Shown: one piece after another, positions 32,801 to 44,313 of the stretch | Numbering within the stretch: position 1 is the first letter of the stretch | Layout of the letters: every line of letters starts with the position of its first letter | Notes under the pieces: model-generated | Databases searched by the model: none | Told to the model about the DNA's origin: nothing | What the model saw: only the letters and a program-made list of their open reading frames with translations | Assembly (NCBI GenBank): GCA_025403435.1 | Contig: CM046348.1 | Span: 11,092,606 to 11,156,605 of the forward strand | Length of the DNA stretch: 64,000 bases | Origin: Artocarpus heterophyllus | Taxonomy: Eukaryota; Streptophyta; Magnoliopsida; Rosales; Moraceae | Reading direction: 5' to 3' | Made by a program: the position numbers and the translations under genes

Positions 32801-33871
32801 ATAGGAAGGGTAATCTGTTCTTTTAAAAAATCCTTAATTCTAGTAAAAAGTACAATTTTGGTTTGTTGGAGGGCATTTCCAACTCAAAAACCACCTTCCA
32901 TCATTACCAAACTATTTCTTTCTCTCTATCGTGCTCCACATTCTATGTGCAACACATCCACGCCATGACCACCATCTCACGTACACCACCACCCCACTTC
33001 CTTTTATTTTGGCTTCATCTACTTTGGTAACTCAGCCATGTGTGATCTCGTTCTTTGGCTCACCAACATAAGATGCAAGTTTCTCTCTTGCTTCCTCTCA
33101 GGAATCACTCTCTCTTCCTCTTGTTCTCTCCTCACATGGCACCAACACACACAAGCTTCAACCAAAAGAATCTCCAACACTCTAATCTCCAAACCATAAG
33201 CAAGACCTTCCTTAAAGCCAAAAGTTAGCCGACGGAGTTTCGGTGTGACTTTTGATATCGTAAACAGAGCCGGAATGAAGTTTCGGACGCGTTTTGAGGT
33301 CGTTTTTCATACCACTTTTTATACCATATTTCCTCAGAGTTATTGTTGTCTATTATGTGTGTTTCTATTTGATTTAATGATAAAAGTTTGTTAGTAAATG
33401 ATTGTTTGTGAAATGCATCGTTTTGAACTCATGTTTAGGCCAAAGATCTACACTTCGAGATTTTACAAGAAAATTAGAAAAGAGAACTGGAGAAAATTCT
33501 TTTTGTGTGTTGTTCACTTATGTATTATGCATCTCTTATAAAAATTTCGAGTTCAAATTCACTATTTTTGATCTTTTAGCGATTTTTTATGAAATGAAGT
33601 TTTTGTGATTTTTTTATACCATTTTCAATTTCATTGCTTTATCTGAGGATGTTATGTGTTGCCTTTAAAGCCAAAAATCAGCGTCAATGTTTGTTTATAT
33701 GTGTAGTTATTATCTGCAAAATTTTAACATCGTGCAAACATAGGAAGTCCAGATATAGATCAGCGAATAAAATAAAATAGACATCTTGCTATTTAAACAT
33801 TTTTATTTTGCTTGGATTGTAAACATTTTTATTTTAAATTATGTTTTTATCGTTTTAATAAAATAGGGTAG
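32801..33871. other. Intergenic DNA upstream of the kinase relic
   Basis: There is pyrimidine-rich, low-complexity sequence at 32880-33200 and AT-rich sequence after it. The short open frame near 33402-33608 has no recognisable features. No gene is supported. Confidence 0.4.
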
Positions 33872-34274
33872 GTCATTCATAATGATGTGAAGATCATGAA
33901 ATTGGCGGCCATAATTTCCGATTTTGGCTTGTCAAAAGCTGGTCCCAATACCTTATCAAAGCGCCACATTAGCACTATGTTCAAGGGCAGTTTCGGGTAT
34001 TTGAGGGGTAAAATTTCCCTCAGCTGTTTGACGAAGTTCGGCCAGATCGCAGTGAGTTGCATGCTTGATAATGAAGTGGAAAAACCTTCAATAAAAGATA
34101 GTGCTAAGGGACCTAGAGTTTGCGACGCAGCTGCAGAATAACAAAGAGGAAAACATCAGGCTTGGCGGAGAACCCACTGAAATGAATGAAGATGGTAGCA
34201 TTATATTTCATCTTAGTTGGGAGGATGAGTCTGGTTCTGTGCTCTTTGATATCAAGGCTCTGCAAGGAATATGA
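33872..34274 (+). pseudogene. FERONIA-like kinase relic with internal deletion
   Basis: The remnant starts in the catalytic loop as VIHNDVK (HRD changed to HND) and continues with ISDFGLSKAGPN, HISTMFKGSFGYL. It then jumps directly to RGKISLSCLTKFGQIAVSC, skipping about 80 residues (DPEYY through DPYLK) present in gene 1. After IKD the frame shifts; the tail IRLGGEP, SWEDESGSVLFDIKALQG can be read in another frame to TGA at 34272-34274. The N-lobe and ectodomain are missing. Confidence 0.85.
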
Positions 34275-36180
34275 GACAAGTGTTTGTGTGTGTGTATATA
34301 TACACATACACATATGTCCTAGCTGGAAAGCGTGCATGGTGGTGCTGGTCAATGTTGTTGATGAAAACCCAATGTTTATAAACGTATATGTTATGAAAAT
34401 AATGCGATAGCAATAAAAAACAAGAACATATACATATTTAAGTGGAAACCTAAGATAGAAGAAACCACAAATAAAGGAAAAGAAAATCACTAAACTCGAA
34501 AAAAATTACAAGGTAGTAGCGATTAGGGAGGTTAAAAACGATAATATCAAATCTTAACGCAATACATCGTGTATATATATATATATATGTATATGGACAT
34601 AAACAAAACTCAAATATGTGATATAACATAATAAATCCAAAACATAAATTAAACGGCCAAAAACACAAAGGTCTATACCACAAAGGCTCCCAACAAGATC
34701 AGTGGTGGGCTACAGAATCAGGCCTATTAGCCCGATCCCTTCGCTATCACCATAGATCTTATAAAAATCTCATGTTTATTCTTTCACTGCAATTGTCGCA
34801 CCATAAGCTTTTCGGGTCAGGCCAAATTAAATTCGGGTTACCATATTCTAACAATATACTATATACGCACACAAGAAGATGATTTTGTTTCTTGAGTTTC
34901 TTGGGTAATTTTTCCCTCCGTGTGAGAAGGGAAAAGATCTTGTTTTGCTGATCATTATATAGGGCAGCTTAGGATCAAATGTACGCGTCATCCGGTGCGG
35001 CTTTGTAACATGCATTTTAGATTGCAGTCGTAATTTGTGTAGCTGAACTACTGTTGCAATGCATTTGTGATGAAAGTCAAAGGTTCTCATGATTCAACTG
35101 TGCTAAATAAATTGCAATAACGGATATACATAACATTTATAGTTGAAATGCAAGTGGAAATAACAAATACTTTTTAAATTATAAAAAAAAAAAAAAGAAG
35201 AACAAATATAGCATTCAGCTAGAACTCATGGAGCACTTGTCTATTTTCTCTAAGGAAAAATAACCAGTGGACCTTGCAGGACCTCCACTTTTCTTTCCTT
35301 GCCAAAACTCTGGGTTTAGGCCCTTTCCTTTAGGCAGGCCTAGCCTGAGCTTAAGTGATTAAAAATAATAATAAATAAAAAATTACTAGATTTTTGAAAT
35401 TTTTGAATTAAATAATAGGGTTTGAAAATATTTATAGTAAATAATAGATTTTTTTATATAAATTGTGTATTTAATGTGTAAACAAAAATTACTTACTGTA
35501 AATAAAGAGATAAATAAATTATTTACACCTTTAACTATTTATTGTATGAATATATTTATTTACACTATAAATAAAGGGTAGTAAATTATTTACACCATAA
35601 ATCTTCTATTTACTACAAATATTTTTAAAACCTGCTATTTATTTACAATTTGTTTTGAAAAGTGCTATTTACTAAAACGTGTAGATAATATATATGTTTA
35701 ATTAGGTGAAGCACTATTTTGAAAATATTTTTCTGAACTCAGAAAACCTTGTTATATTGATGATTATTGGCCAATTTGAAAATAAATACATATTTTAATT
35801 ACAATTAATGAGTTAATTGGTGCTATCCCAATTCATAAGGGTGAAATAGGTTAATCCTATAGTCAAATTCTGAGAATAAGTAGTATTATATATATATATA
35901 TATATAAACAAATTAAAGACGTTATATTTCATAAGCCTTAACTATATACAACTTGTCAAAAACTTTCTGATCTACATCAAACAGCTAAAACAACGATAGG
36001 AGTAAAGATTAGAATAACTATAAAAACCGCACCGCCACACTTCATTATCTTCAATCTTGATTGTCATTTAAGCACTTACTTGCCTCACTAACACAAGTTG
36101 CCAATCCCCCACTTCCTCCTAAAATGGCCGGCCGTACTAGAATTGAAATATCAATTGTGTTATAATTTATGTAAATTCAG
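34275..36180. other. AT-rich intergenic DNA
   Basis: Dinucleotide repeats lie near 34296-34312, 34570-34590 and 35888-35906. Loosely repeated 'tatttac(t/a)...aaata' sequence lies at 35380-35690. No gene was recognised. Confidence 0.45.
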
Positions 36181-36480
36181 ATAAAAAAAATACTATTTGA
36201 ACTTGTTCGAGTCCGCAAATAAATCATAAAGGAGCTCTCTTCACGGATTCTTTACCACACGACTTGGTTTGAGACTTTCACGGGTCCAAAACAGGTCGTA
36301 GTCTCCCAACTCCCAAGTCCAACAAGAAATAAAGGTAGGCTTAACCCAAGTCACAACTTTCAATTAATATTGCCCCCATTGTTCAGTAAGTGGATCACGG
36401 TCCACATACATGCGCAACAAGCAAAAAGAAAATGTAGGAAAGCCGTTCAATCAATGTCCTCATATTTATATGTAGCTTTA
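36180..36480 (+). promoter_or_regulatory. Upstream region of RALF gene 1, duplicated at RALF gene 2
   Basis: Blocks such as 'ctcttcacgga(t)', 'gagttgagac/gagattttcac' and 'gtccacaaat' recur in the same order at 38460-38720, upstream of the second RALF gene. The tandem duplication therefore included several hundred bases of promoter. Conservation is partial, roughly three in four bases by eye. Confidence 0.6.
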
Positions 36481-36505
36481 AGCAAATCATTACTTTTTGT
36501 CAAGT

Positions 36506-36515
36506 CTATATATAT
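36506..36515 (+). promoter_or_regulatory. TATA box of RALF gene 1
   Basis: CTATATATAT about 40 bases before the start codon implies a very short 5' leader. Motif only. Confidence 0.4.
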
Positions 36516-36549
36516 GTAGGAACGCCAATATTTAACCACTAAGAGAGAG

Positions 36550-36933
36550 ATGAAAATGAAACTGTTCAAAAGAGAGCATTGCATGGAGGTCTCCTATTCC
36601 GTCGTAGTTTTAATTTTGGTTTCACTAATTTGCGGAGCAAATATTGCCGATCAATATAAAGTTGAAGCTCTGTCCAGTGATTACAATGGCACCACAACCT
36701 GGCCATGCAACTCCAGTAAATCAACAGCGGCATGCGAGGGTGAAGCAAACAAGTTTTTCATGCGTCGGAATTTAGCTGAGGATAAAAAGTATGTTACTTT
36801 TGAGGCTCTAAATAAGAGAGGGCCTTTCTGTGACGCGTTGATATACTTGTCATGCATACAACAAAGTAATGTGCAAAATCGCCCATGTACACTCTACAAC
36901 TTCTGCGACCGTGGTGGAAGACAGGGATCCTAA
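36550..36933 (+). CDS. RALF-like secreted peptide precursor, intact (127 aa)
   Basis: Rapid alkalinization factor family: secreted, cysteine-bonded peptides that bind CrRLK1L receptors such as FERONIA. Parts: hydrophobic signal region about residues 14-32; propeptide with the typical CNSS...ACEGE segment; site-1-protease-like site RRNL at 72-75; then the mature region with YVTFEALN in place of the usual YISYGAL; and four cysteines at 94, 102, 113 and 119 (spacing 7 then 5). Met codons occur at 36550, 36556 and 36583. The paralogue at 38901 starts MKLIKRE, so 36556 (MKLFKRE) is the better start. The single exon is normal for RALFs. It is the only intact ligand gene in the array and lies between FERONIA-like relics. 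Confidence 0.88.
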   Translation: MKMKLFKREHCMEVSYSVVVLILVSLICGANIADQYKVEALSSDYNGTTTWPCNSSKSTAACEGEANKFFMRRNLAEDKKYVTFEALNKRGPFCDALIYLSCIQQSNVQNRPCTLYNFCDRGGRQGS

Positions 36934-38440
36934 GGGCTGGGAGATCGGCCGAGGCCAGCGACCGGCGTCGGCTGACAAGCTGTAGTTTGAGCATGAGATA
37001 TATTAATGAAGATATATGTATTTGTATTACTTTATAGTATGTGTTGTGTTGTATTTAAGCTAAATAAGCTTAGTAAGTTTCTAGTACTTTCAATAAATAA
37101 AACTCCACTACCGATTTGACGCCACCTCTCATGTAGTTCGTAATTGGCTTCCTACTATGGAATATGGGTGTTTAAGCTAAAAACTTGGGTTTGTAACTAA
37201 TATGTTTGAGACTATGTTGTACGTTTTGTTGTTATTAGCAAATATCATTATTTCATTATTATCTGATTTTATAGTAAAAATTAAAATTTTTAATTTTATG
37301 TTTGATGTTATATTTGTTAGCTTGTAAAAGTAAATTAGAATAAACAATAAATCAATAATAGCTGTAATAATTAAATATCAAAACAATGTGAAAGAATTTA
37401 ATTAGTTCTCTAACAAATTAATTTATTTAATTAGGCCTCGAGAAAAGCAACATCTTTATTGATGGGAAAAGTGATAAAATTAATTCTGACGTCCTATAAG
37501 GCGCTTCTTATAGAGCACTTCTAAAAGGGGCATTTTAAAAAATAACTTTAAAAAAAAGTTATTTTAGATAAATGATCTTTTTTTTTTAAGTTTTTTGACG
37601 TAAAAAAAAAACATGTTTTTTGGGCATGAAAACTGTTCTATTTTTTTTTCTTTCCACTTTGTTGAGGTTTCTCTCCTCGTTACAGTTATTTTCATCTTTT
37701 TTTTGAAAAAAATTGAGGCAATTTATCTACCTAAAAAAACGTGTTTTTTTTTGTAAAAAAACGTGTTTTTTTTTGTAAAAAAACGTGTTTTTTTTTTCAA
37801 AAAAAAAAAGATGTCATTTCCTCGTTTAGGAATTTTTTTTTACCCTTTTTTCAAATTATCCCCTCCTGAAGCCTAGTATGTGTCACAAAAAGCAACAACT
37901 TTATCATGCGACAATAATAGCTTTTACATGCACAACAACGATGGGGTAGATGCACCTTTTTTATGTAACTTGAAGTGCAGTTGCATGGTGTAATTATGGG
38001 TCGGGAAAGACAGGCTGATCCAAGGCATGTCTTTTGGACCTGGCTCGCATAAAGATTTATAAGGTATTTGACATAGTGGTTAAAACTATATCATATGAGA
38101 GTTTTATACTGTAATAACTTTTTGTTTTTTTACTGTAGCATATAAGAGCTTTACACTGTTCTTAATTGAAAAGCTGGTTACAACCAACTTTGTCAAATAG
38201 TGTATTGGATTAGGTAGAGTTTTAGATTTTTAAGAAAACTTTTTAAACATTTTTCCATCAAATATACCAGCCAAACCTGTTTATATACAGGACCCGTCAG
38301 GTTATCGAGCTTGGGTTGCGCTCTATTTTCTCTCCACTAAGCTGGCTGGTATTTCCTTTCCAGCCCACATGGGCAGGGAGGGCTATTACCCTTATTTATA
38401 TATTAATTTTTAAATTTCAGCTCCAGTTGTATGAGTACAT
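36934..38440. other. Spacer between the two RALF genes
   Basis: AT-rich sequence. A short minisatellite 'acgtgttttttttttgtaaaa' occurs about three times at 37739-37798 inside a T/A-rich fold-back (37560-37820). A MITE-like segment follows at 38062-38205. No gene was seen. Confidence 0.5.
38062..38205. mobile_element. MITE-like element
   Basis: The ends are roughly inverted: 'tatttgacatagtggtt' and the complement of 'aaccaactttgtcaaata'. The interior has 'gagagttttata' and 'aagagctttacac' motifs that recur near 6960-7020, 40725-40780 and 62980-63060. No clear target duplication was seen. Confidence 0.45.
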
Positions 38441-38900
38441 TATAGAAATGAAGAAATCAGATTTAAGAAAAGGTATTTGAACTTTACTTGAGTCCACAAA
38501 TATATATATGTATACATGTATATGAAGTAGTACCTCTCTTCACGGATATTCTTTAGTTTTTGGTTGAGATTTTCACAGGCCCAAACAAAACTGGTCGTTG
38601 TCTTCCGACTCCCATGTCCAACCAAAAAAGTAGACCCAACACACAAGTAAAGACACTCGTCAATTCTTCAACAATATAGCCCCATTATTCAGCAATAGTG
38701 GACCGCCTGTCCCACTTGCAACAAGGACTACAAAAAGTAGCGCAAGCGTTATCCATCATCGTTCTTGGATTTATGCATGGCATTAGGAAAATTATTAGAT
38801 AATGATTTTCATAAATAATATTTATGTACATTATCTATATATATATATATATATATATAGGACGCCTAAATTCAACTGATTTATAATTCAAGAGACGAGA

Positions 38901-40101
38901 ATGAAACTCATAAAGAGGGAATATTTCATGATGGTCTCTTATGCCGTCATAGCATTAATGCTGATTTCACTTTCCGGAACAAATATTGCCCATAATGTTG
39001 AAGCTCTCTTCCTCAACGACACCGGAACAACCCAGCCGTGTAACGCGACAATCGAGGAATGCAACGGAGAAGAAGGTGCGTTTTTGATAGGGGTGAACGG
39101 TGGGTATTTTGATGGTTTTTGGGCAGGTGCAATGTAGTTTTTTTGGATGGCGGGTTGGCGATTAACCAACCCGCAAACCGCCCACCACATGGCGGGCGGT
39201 TTTTGTTTGGTTTTGGGTGGTTGCGGACGGGTGCGGGCGGGTTGAGGCGGTTTAGACCTATGTTATTGCCCAATGTAATTTTTTGGACCTTTTTTTTAGA
39301 AAGTGAAGAAAATTTGTAGAAAATATAAGATGATAATACATAAAGCATTCCCAACAAATTTGATGCTTAAAAACAGTGACTATATTCAAAAGTACAAATT
39401 AAGAAACATAATCATTCACTGCAACAAGAAACATCAACTACATATAAAGTGATGAACAAAGTCAAGAATTCATAAAAATTAAAGCCTATTCACTAGGTTT
39501 GAAAATAATAGAATGCTACAAATGAAATGATGAACAAAGTCAAGTGTTCTTTTTCTTTTAGGGCTTTTTCTACTAACTTACTTGATTTGAATTTTGATCA
39601 CTTCACAAAATAATATGAGAATTTCCAGTTTCTAATATGTCAAGAGGCAGCCGAGCCCATGCTTGAAGTGTTGGATTGTTCAATCATCTCTAAAATAAGA
39701 ACAAAATCAAATAAATTATAAGTTTTTAAAAAAAAATATATAGGCGGGCGGGTGCGGGTTGAACCCTCCCTCAAAAACTTAAAACCAAACCCGCCACCGA
39801 ATATATTGATGGGCGGGTTGAACCCGCCCACCAGTGGGTTGCTAACGAAACCCGCTTCTTTTGAGATCGGCGGGCGCGGACGCGAGCGGTTGGCTGGTGC
39901 GGGGTGGTTTTTGTACAGCCCTAGTTTTTGATGCATCGGAACCTAGCTGAGGTTAAAAAGTTTATTTACTTTTGGCGTTACAAATAAGAAAGGACCAGTT
40001 TGTAATGTGTTGATATACGCCTCATGCATTGTCCAAAGTAATGTGCAAAATCGGCCATGTACTGTCTACAATTTCTGCGACCGTGGAAAGCGAGGCTCCT
40101 G
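38901..40101 (+). pseudogene. RALF-like gene 2, split by a hAT element and frameshifted
   Basis: The 5' part (38901-39087) gives MKLIKREYFMMVSYAV, a signal region and the propeptide motif PCNATIEECNGEEGAF. The 3' part (39932-40101) resumes with MHRNLAEVKKF. After one frame change near 39970 it reads GPVCNVLIYASC and then RPCTVYNFCDRG to TGA at 40099-40101, so all four mature cysteines are recognisable. The 836-bp insert between them is a hAT-type transposon. The RR of the processing site is HR here. Besides the insertion, the YVTF-equivalent region is damaged, so simple excision would not fully restore the gene. It is the tandem paralogue of 36550-36933. Confidence 0.88.
39088..39923. mobile_element. 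hAT-type non-autonomous transposon (836 bp) inside RALF gene 2
   Basis: The ends are TAGGGGTGAACGG and (complement) TAGGGCTGTACAA, typical short hAT inverted repeats. The 8-bp target duplication GTTTTTGA is exact at 39080-39087 and 39924-39931. Both subterminal regions are rich in GGCGGGT/ACCCGCC motifs on opposite strands (39140-39255 and 39740-39905). No transposase is encoded. Confidence 0.95.
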
Positions 40102-41189
40102 AGGGAGAGGCCGAGGTTGTAGCCCGACTAGCGACAAATTTGGAGTATACTTATTATAGTGTATAAGATTATATGTGTTATTTATAATGATCAGGAGAAT
40201 TTGTATGCCGGATTTTCTTGGTTTAATATGTACGTAAATTATACTAGTACTTCCAATTTGATAAATAAAAGTTAGCTTTGTGTTTAATCTGCGCGGAAAG
40301 AAATAGAGACGTATGTATGTATACACTATGCATATATATATATATATATATATATATCCTCCCATATCAAGTATGTGGCCAAATATAGCTAGATTTTTAT
40401 CTTTGGCTTATTATTAATTCTTTTGTTTTATGCATATTATTAATTGATCACTTTTTATATCCGGACATGAAATGCGGACGAAGATCTAGTCAATTGGCTA
40501 AGTGAGATATGTGTCTTCTATATGCGCAATGTTTGAAGTGTTAGTGATATTATAGTTACGTAAGAAGGTTAATTATACGTCTAGCATTTGGTTCGGTTAT
40601 GCGGAAAGTTTGTTTTTCAGAGCTAGGTTTAATAAACAGTGACTCAACTCTTTTACCGTATTCACTATTAGTTTGATTAAGAGTATGTTTATGAATATAG
40701 GTAAAACTAATAAGTTAGAAACTGCAATAGAAGAGTTTTATAATTTGACGTTTTTGTTTTACATTATTGCATATGAACTATTTACATTACAATAGTTAGA
40801 ACTAATAAGATTAAATTGTGTTATAAAAAAAAGCTTAAAGTTGTAACTCGAGGATGAGAAATAAACAACATTTATAGACCCAGGTGTCAGTTTACCCTCA
40901 AAATATCTAGTGCAAGTAGATTCCAGACTTCCAGTTTCCATTTTATTTTATATATTTCAAGGAAAAAACAAAAAGCATTAGTACTTTTAGTGAAGAGAAA
41001 TGATAGTATGCCATCAAGGAATGGACTTCGGTGGAAAAATTACAAGCACATGTGAGTTCAAAGACTCCAAAACAAGCATCTTGATCAATATATCTTTGTG
41101 CATCAATGTTGATAAAAAAAAGGTACTAAAACATTTTATCTGCGATACAATTAGTGAAGACTTAGTCAAACCCTAATAGATCTACAATT
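40102..41189. other. Intergenic DNA between RALF gene 2 and kinase pseudogene 3
   Basis: A (TA)n tract lies at about 40328-40357, with AT-rich DNA and a weak MITE-like segment near 40680-40800. No gene was seen. Confidence 0.45.
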
Positions 41190-43555
41190 ATGTACGCCAT
41201 AGCTATCTGCATCTCAGCTTGCCTTCTCTTTCTCTTCACCGGTGCAACAGAAACCGATGATCATCAACAACCTTACAATCCCACTGAATCTTTTCTCCTT
41301 AATTGTGGCTCATCTTCTAACCAAACGTATTATGATCAAGGCCGAAAGTGGGAAAGCGATTCTCACTCAAAAACATTTTTTCTCCTCTCAAAACATAAAG
41401 CTCATCCTCAGAATCTACATCCTCGGAACAAGGTTATAATTCTTTCCTCGAAATCCCTTACAAGACAGCTCTTATATTCCACTCCAAATTCACATACTCT
41501 TTTCATCCCTTGTCTCCGGGGCCAAAGGTTGTTCGTCTCTACTTCTATCCTGCCACACACTCTGGCCTCAATAAATCCGATTCTTTGTTCTCCGTCATTG
41601 CCAATAATTTCCTTCTCCTTTAGCAACTTCAGCGCTTCTCTTTTCGCTTCCTCTCGGTTCCCACCTCTGCCCTATTTTGTAAAAGAATTCACCATCAATA
41701 AACTTGACAACCAAAATCTATTCAACATAACCTTTAGTTCATCTCCAAACCCATGCTTTTATTAACGGCTGCCGGACAATCTCTACACAGCCTCAACAGA
41801 CACACAAATCACCTTCGTCAACAACAAGGCAACGCCGTACTTCATCACGAACGACACCGCTCTCGAGAACTTGTACAGGCTAAACGTCGGAGGAAGAGAC
41901 GTTCTCACCATGAACGACGCGGGATTAATGTTCCGAACATGGATGCAAGACTTGATTTACATATATGGTTACAAAGTTGGCTCAGTTCCTTACCTTCCAA
42001 ACGTCACAATCGAGTACAACCCCAAGACACCGGCTTACACTGCACCGGAGGTGGAGGCATTCTTTACATACATCAATGACATGGTAGCTGAGGAACAAAT
42101 GGACGTGATTGCGTTCAGCTGTGGCTCCAAAATCCCTACGTACAGAGACTATGTCGTGTTCGTAGAAAAAGAAAGCCGCAGCCAAGGAAGATATATAACG
42201 CTTGAGCTTCACCCCAACGTTAGGTCAAAGCCAAAGTATTACAACGCACTTCTGAATGGCCTTGAGATATTTAAACTGAACCAATCTGATGGAAATCTTG
42301 CCGGACCGAACCCGGATCCACCGTACTCCATTACAGCTGCTCAAACGAAGCTGCCAAGCACAAAAGGGAAGACAAAGAAATCATCAATCAAGCTATTATA
42401 GTCTCCATATCTGTTATTGGCCTTGTGCTAGGTCTTTTGTTTATAGTAACTTACAAGAGAATCATAACATCGTTGAAGAAGAAGAAGGCGGAGAATTCAT
42501 TGCTACCGTCGGATATCTGCCGTCACTTCACGATTAACGAAATCAGAGCTGCCACTTGCGATTTTGACGAGAGGCTTGTCATCGGAGTTGGCGGATTCGG
42601 CAACGTGTACAGAAGCCGACTGGCCGGCGCCGACCAAGTCCACGTGGCTGTCAAACGCCTGAATTGGAAGTCCAAGCAGGGCGCTTGGGAGTTCAGGACG
42701 GAGATCGAGATGTTCTCCAGGCTTCGACACGTGCACCTTGTGTCCCTAGTCGGCTACTGCGATGATCAAAACGAGATGATCCTCGTCTACGAGTACATGA
42801 AGCGTGGGACCCTCCGCGACCACCTGTACGGCGGACCCGTAGAGAATCCCTTCCTGCAGTGGAAGAAGCAGCTCCAAATCTGCGTCGGGGCGGCGCGTGG
42901 GCTTCACTACCTGCACTGGCGCAAACCCCGTGATCATACACCGTGACGTCAAGTCGACGAATATACTCCTAGACGAGAAGTGGGTCGCAAAGGTGTCAGA
43001 CTTCGGGCTCTCTAGATTGGGCCCCACTTCAGCTACCGACACACACGTCAGCACCGCCGTGAAGGTTATTTTCTGGTATTTGGACCCGGAGTACTGCCGG
43101 AGGCAGCAGCTGACAAAGAAATCCGACGTGTACTCGTTGGGGTGGTGTTGCTTGCTGGAGGTGCTGTGGGGTAAGTGGGCCTGGCGAACTGGGCCCAGAA
43201 GTGTTGCATGGCTGGGTTGACTGAGCAAATAGTGGACCTCAATCTAAAGGGCGAGATTGCGGCGGTGTGTTTGACGAAGTTAGCGAACATCGCCATGTTG
43301 TGCGTAGACGACGACGGAGCTCAGCGGCCGTCGACGGGAAATGTTGTCGGAGGGCTTGAGTTTGCCATGGAGCTTCAAGAGAGCGATGAGAAGTTCGTTG
43401 ATGAACGTGTTTTTGAGAATGCTATACTAAAAGATAGGCGGCTGTTTGGATTGAGAAAAAACCATGATGAGAAGTTTTTCTCGACGGATTCCGGGAAAGC
43501 AGGGAAGTCGTCGGAGGAAAATGGCAGTGAAACGTCGACGGGGTTTAGCAGTGGT
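41190..43555 (+). pseudogene. FERONIA-like receptor kinase 3, multiply frameshifted
   Basis: Starts MYAIAICISACLLFLFTG (signal peptide), then YNPTESFLLNCGSSSNQT, the usual start of the malectin-like domain. The frame changes near 41375, 41620 and 41755. SPGPKVVRLYFYP and FVKEFTINKLDN are readable in different frames. About 50 residues of the second malectin half appear deleted after TPAYTAPEV (about 42050). A stop at 42399 precedes the membrane span (SVIGLVLGLLFIVTY). The kinase follows with GVGGFGNVYRS, VAVKRLN, a frameshift near 42915, [23 protein letters not shown], a damaged activation segment ([11 protein letters not shown]) and another frameshift near 43150. The C-terminal frame runs into the copia LTR, whose first bases (TGA) now supply the stop. 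It cannot make a working receptor. Confidence 0.9.
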
Positions 43556-44005
43556 TGAGAATACTAAAAACGAAAAAACGATTCTAACATGCCAAACTAT
43601 ATACATATCAAAATCGAAAAAAAAACGTAAACGGAAGCGTATAAAATTTGATACCTTCGGCCATTGCTACCGAGCAGTCCAACGGTGTCCTCTGGCTGTA
43701 AGCGTGACTGCGTCTCCTTGGGATGCTTCTATTACATAAAAGCCTCAATATGATGGTGTATATGAACTGAGTGTTTGTGATAGGGACCCAAGCTTATGTT
43801 CAACACATGAACGTGAATTGTTTCCTTTTTTTGTTCTCTGCTATACAAATCCTCCATCAAGGATTTATATAGCATCTAAAAAATTCAGTTACCAGGAGAT
43901 GAAAATTGTAGTTTAATGAAAATGAATATGAGACCATAATTATGCAACCATTACACAAAGAAATTGGTTTCAATAATGAAACCGTTGCAATAAAAAACGA
44001 TTACA
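43556..44005 (-). repeat. 3' LTR of copia element 2 (450 bp)
   Basis: On minus it starts TGTAATCG and ends TATTCTCA. Direct repeat of 51178-51633. Confidence 0.9.
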
Positions 44006-44313
44006 TTCTCCCACTTGGTCTCCATATTTAACCTTATATTCATTAAACCCAAACTTTCAGGAAACAAATACATGAATCATGGTGATAATTTCTCAAAATT
44101 GTGAGTATTATCTTTCCATGTATTACTATGTATTGTTTCTCAGACTTTATACGCTATATGGTAACTTATCTTTATGAATAAACCTAATGTTTATTCTTGG
44201 TCCTACTAAATGTGAATTTTTCTCTAATAACTTAATGCGCAAAACAAATATGAGAAAACATCACAACTGAATAAGAGTTTCATTAAGACTGTAAATTGTA
44301 TGAACAAACAAAT

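Noticed and set aside
41753..42079. Arg/His-rich frame within kinase pseudogene 3
   Set aside because: It is the out-of-frame shadow of the malectin-like domain, which reads correctly in the neighbouring frame (LYRLNVGGRDVL).
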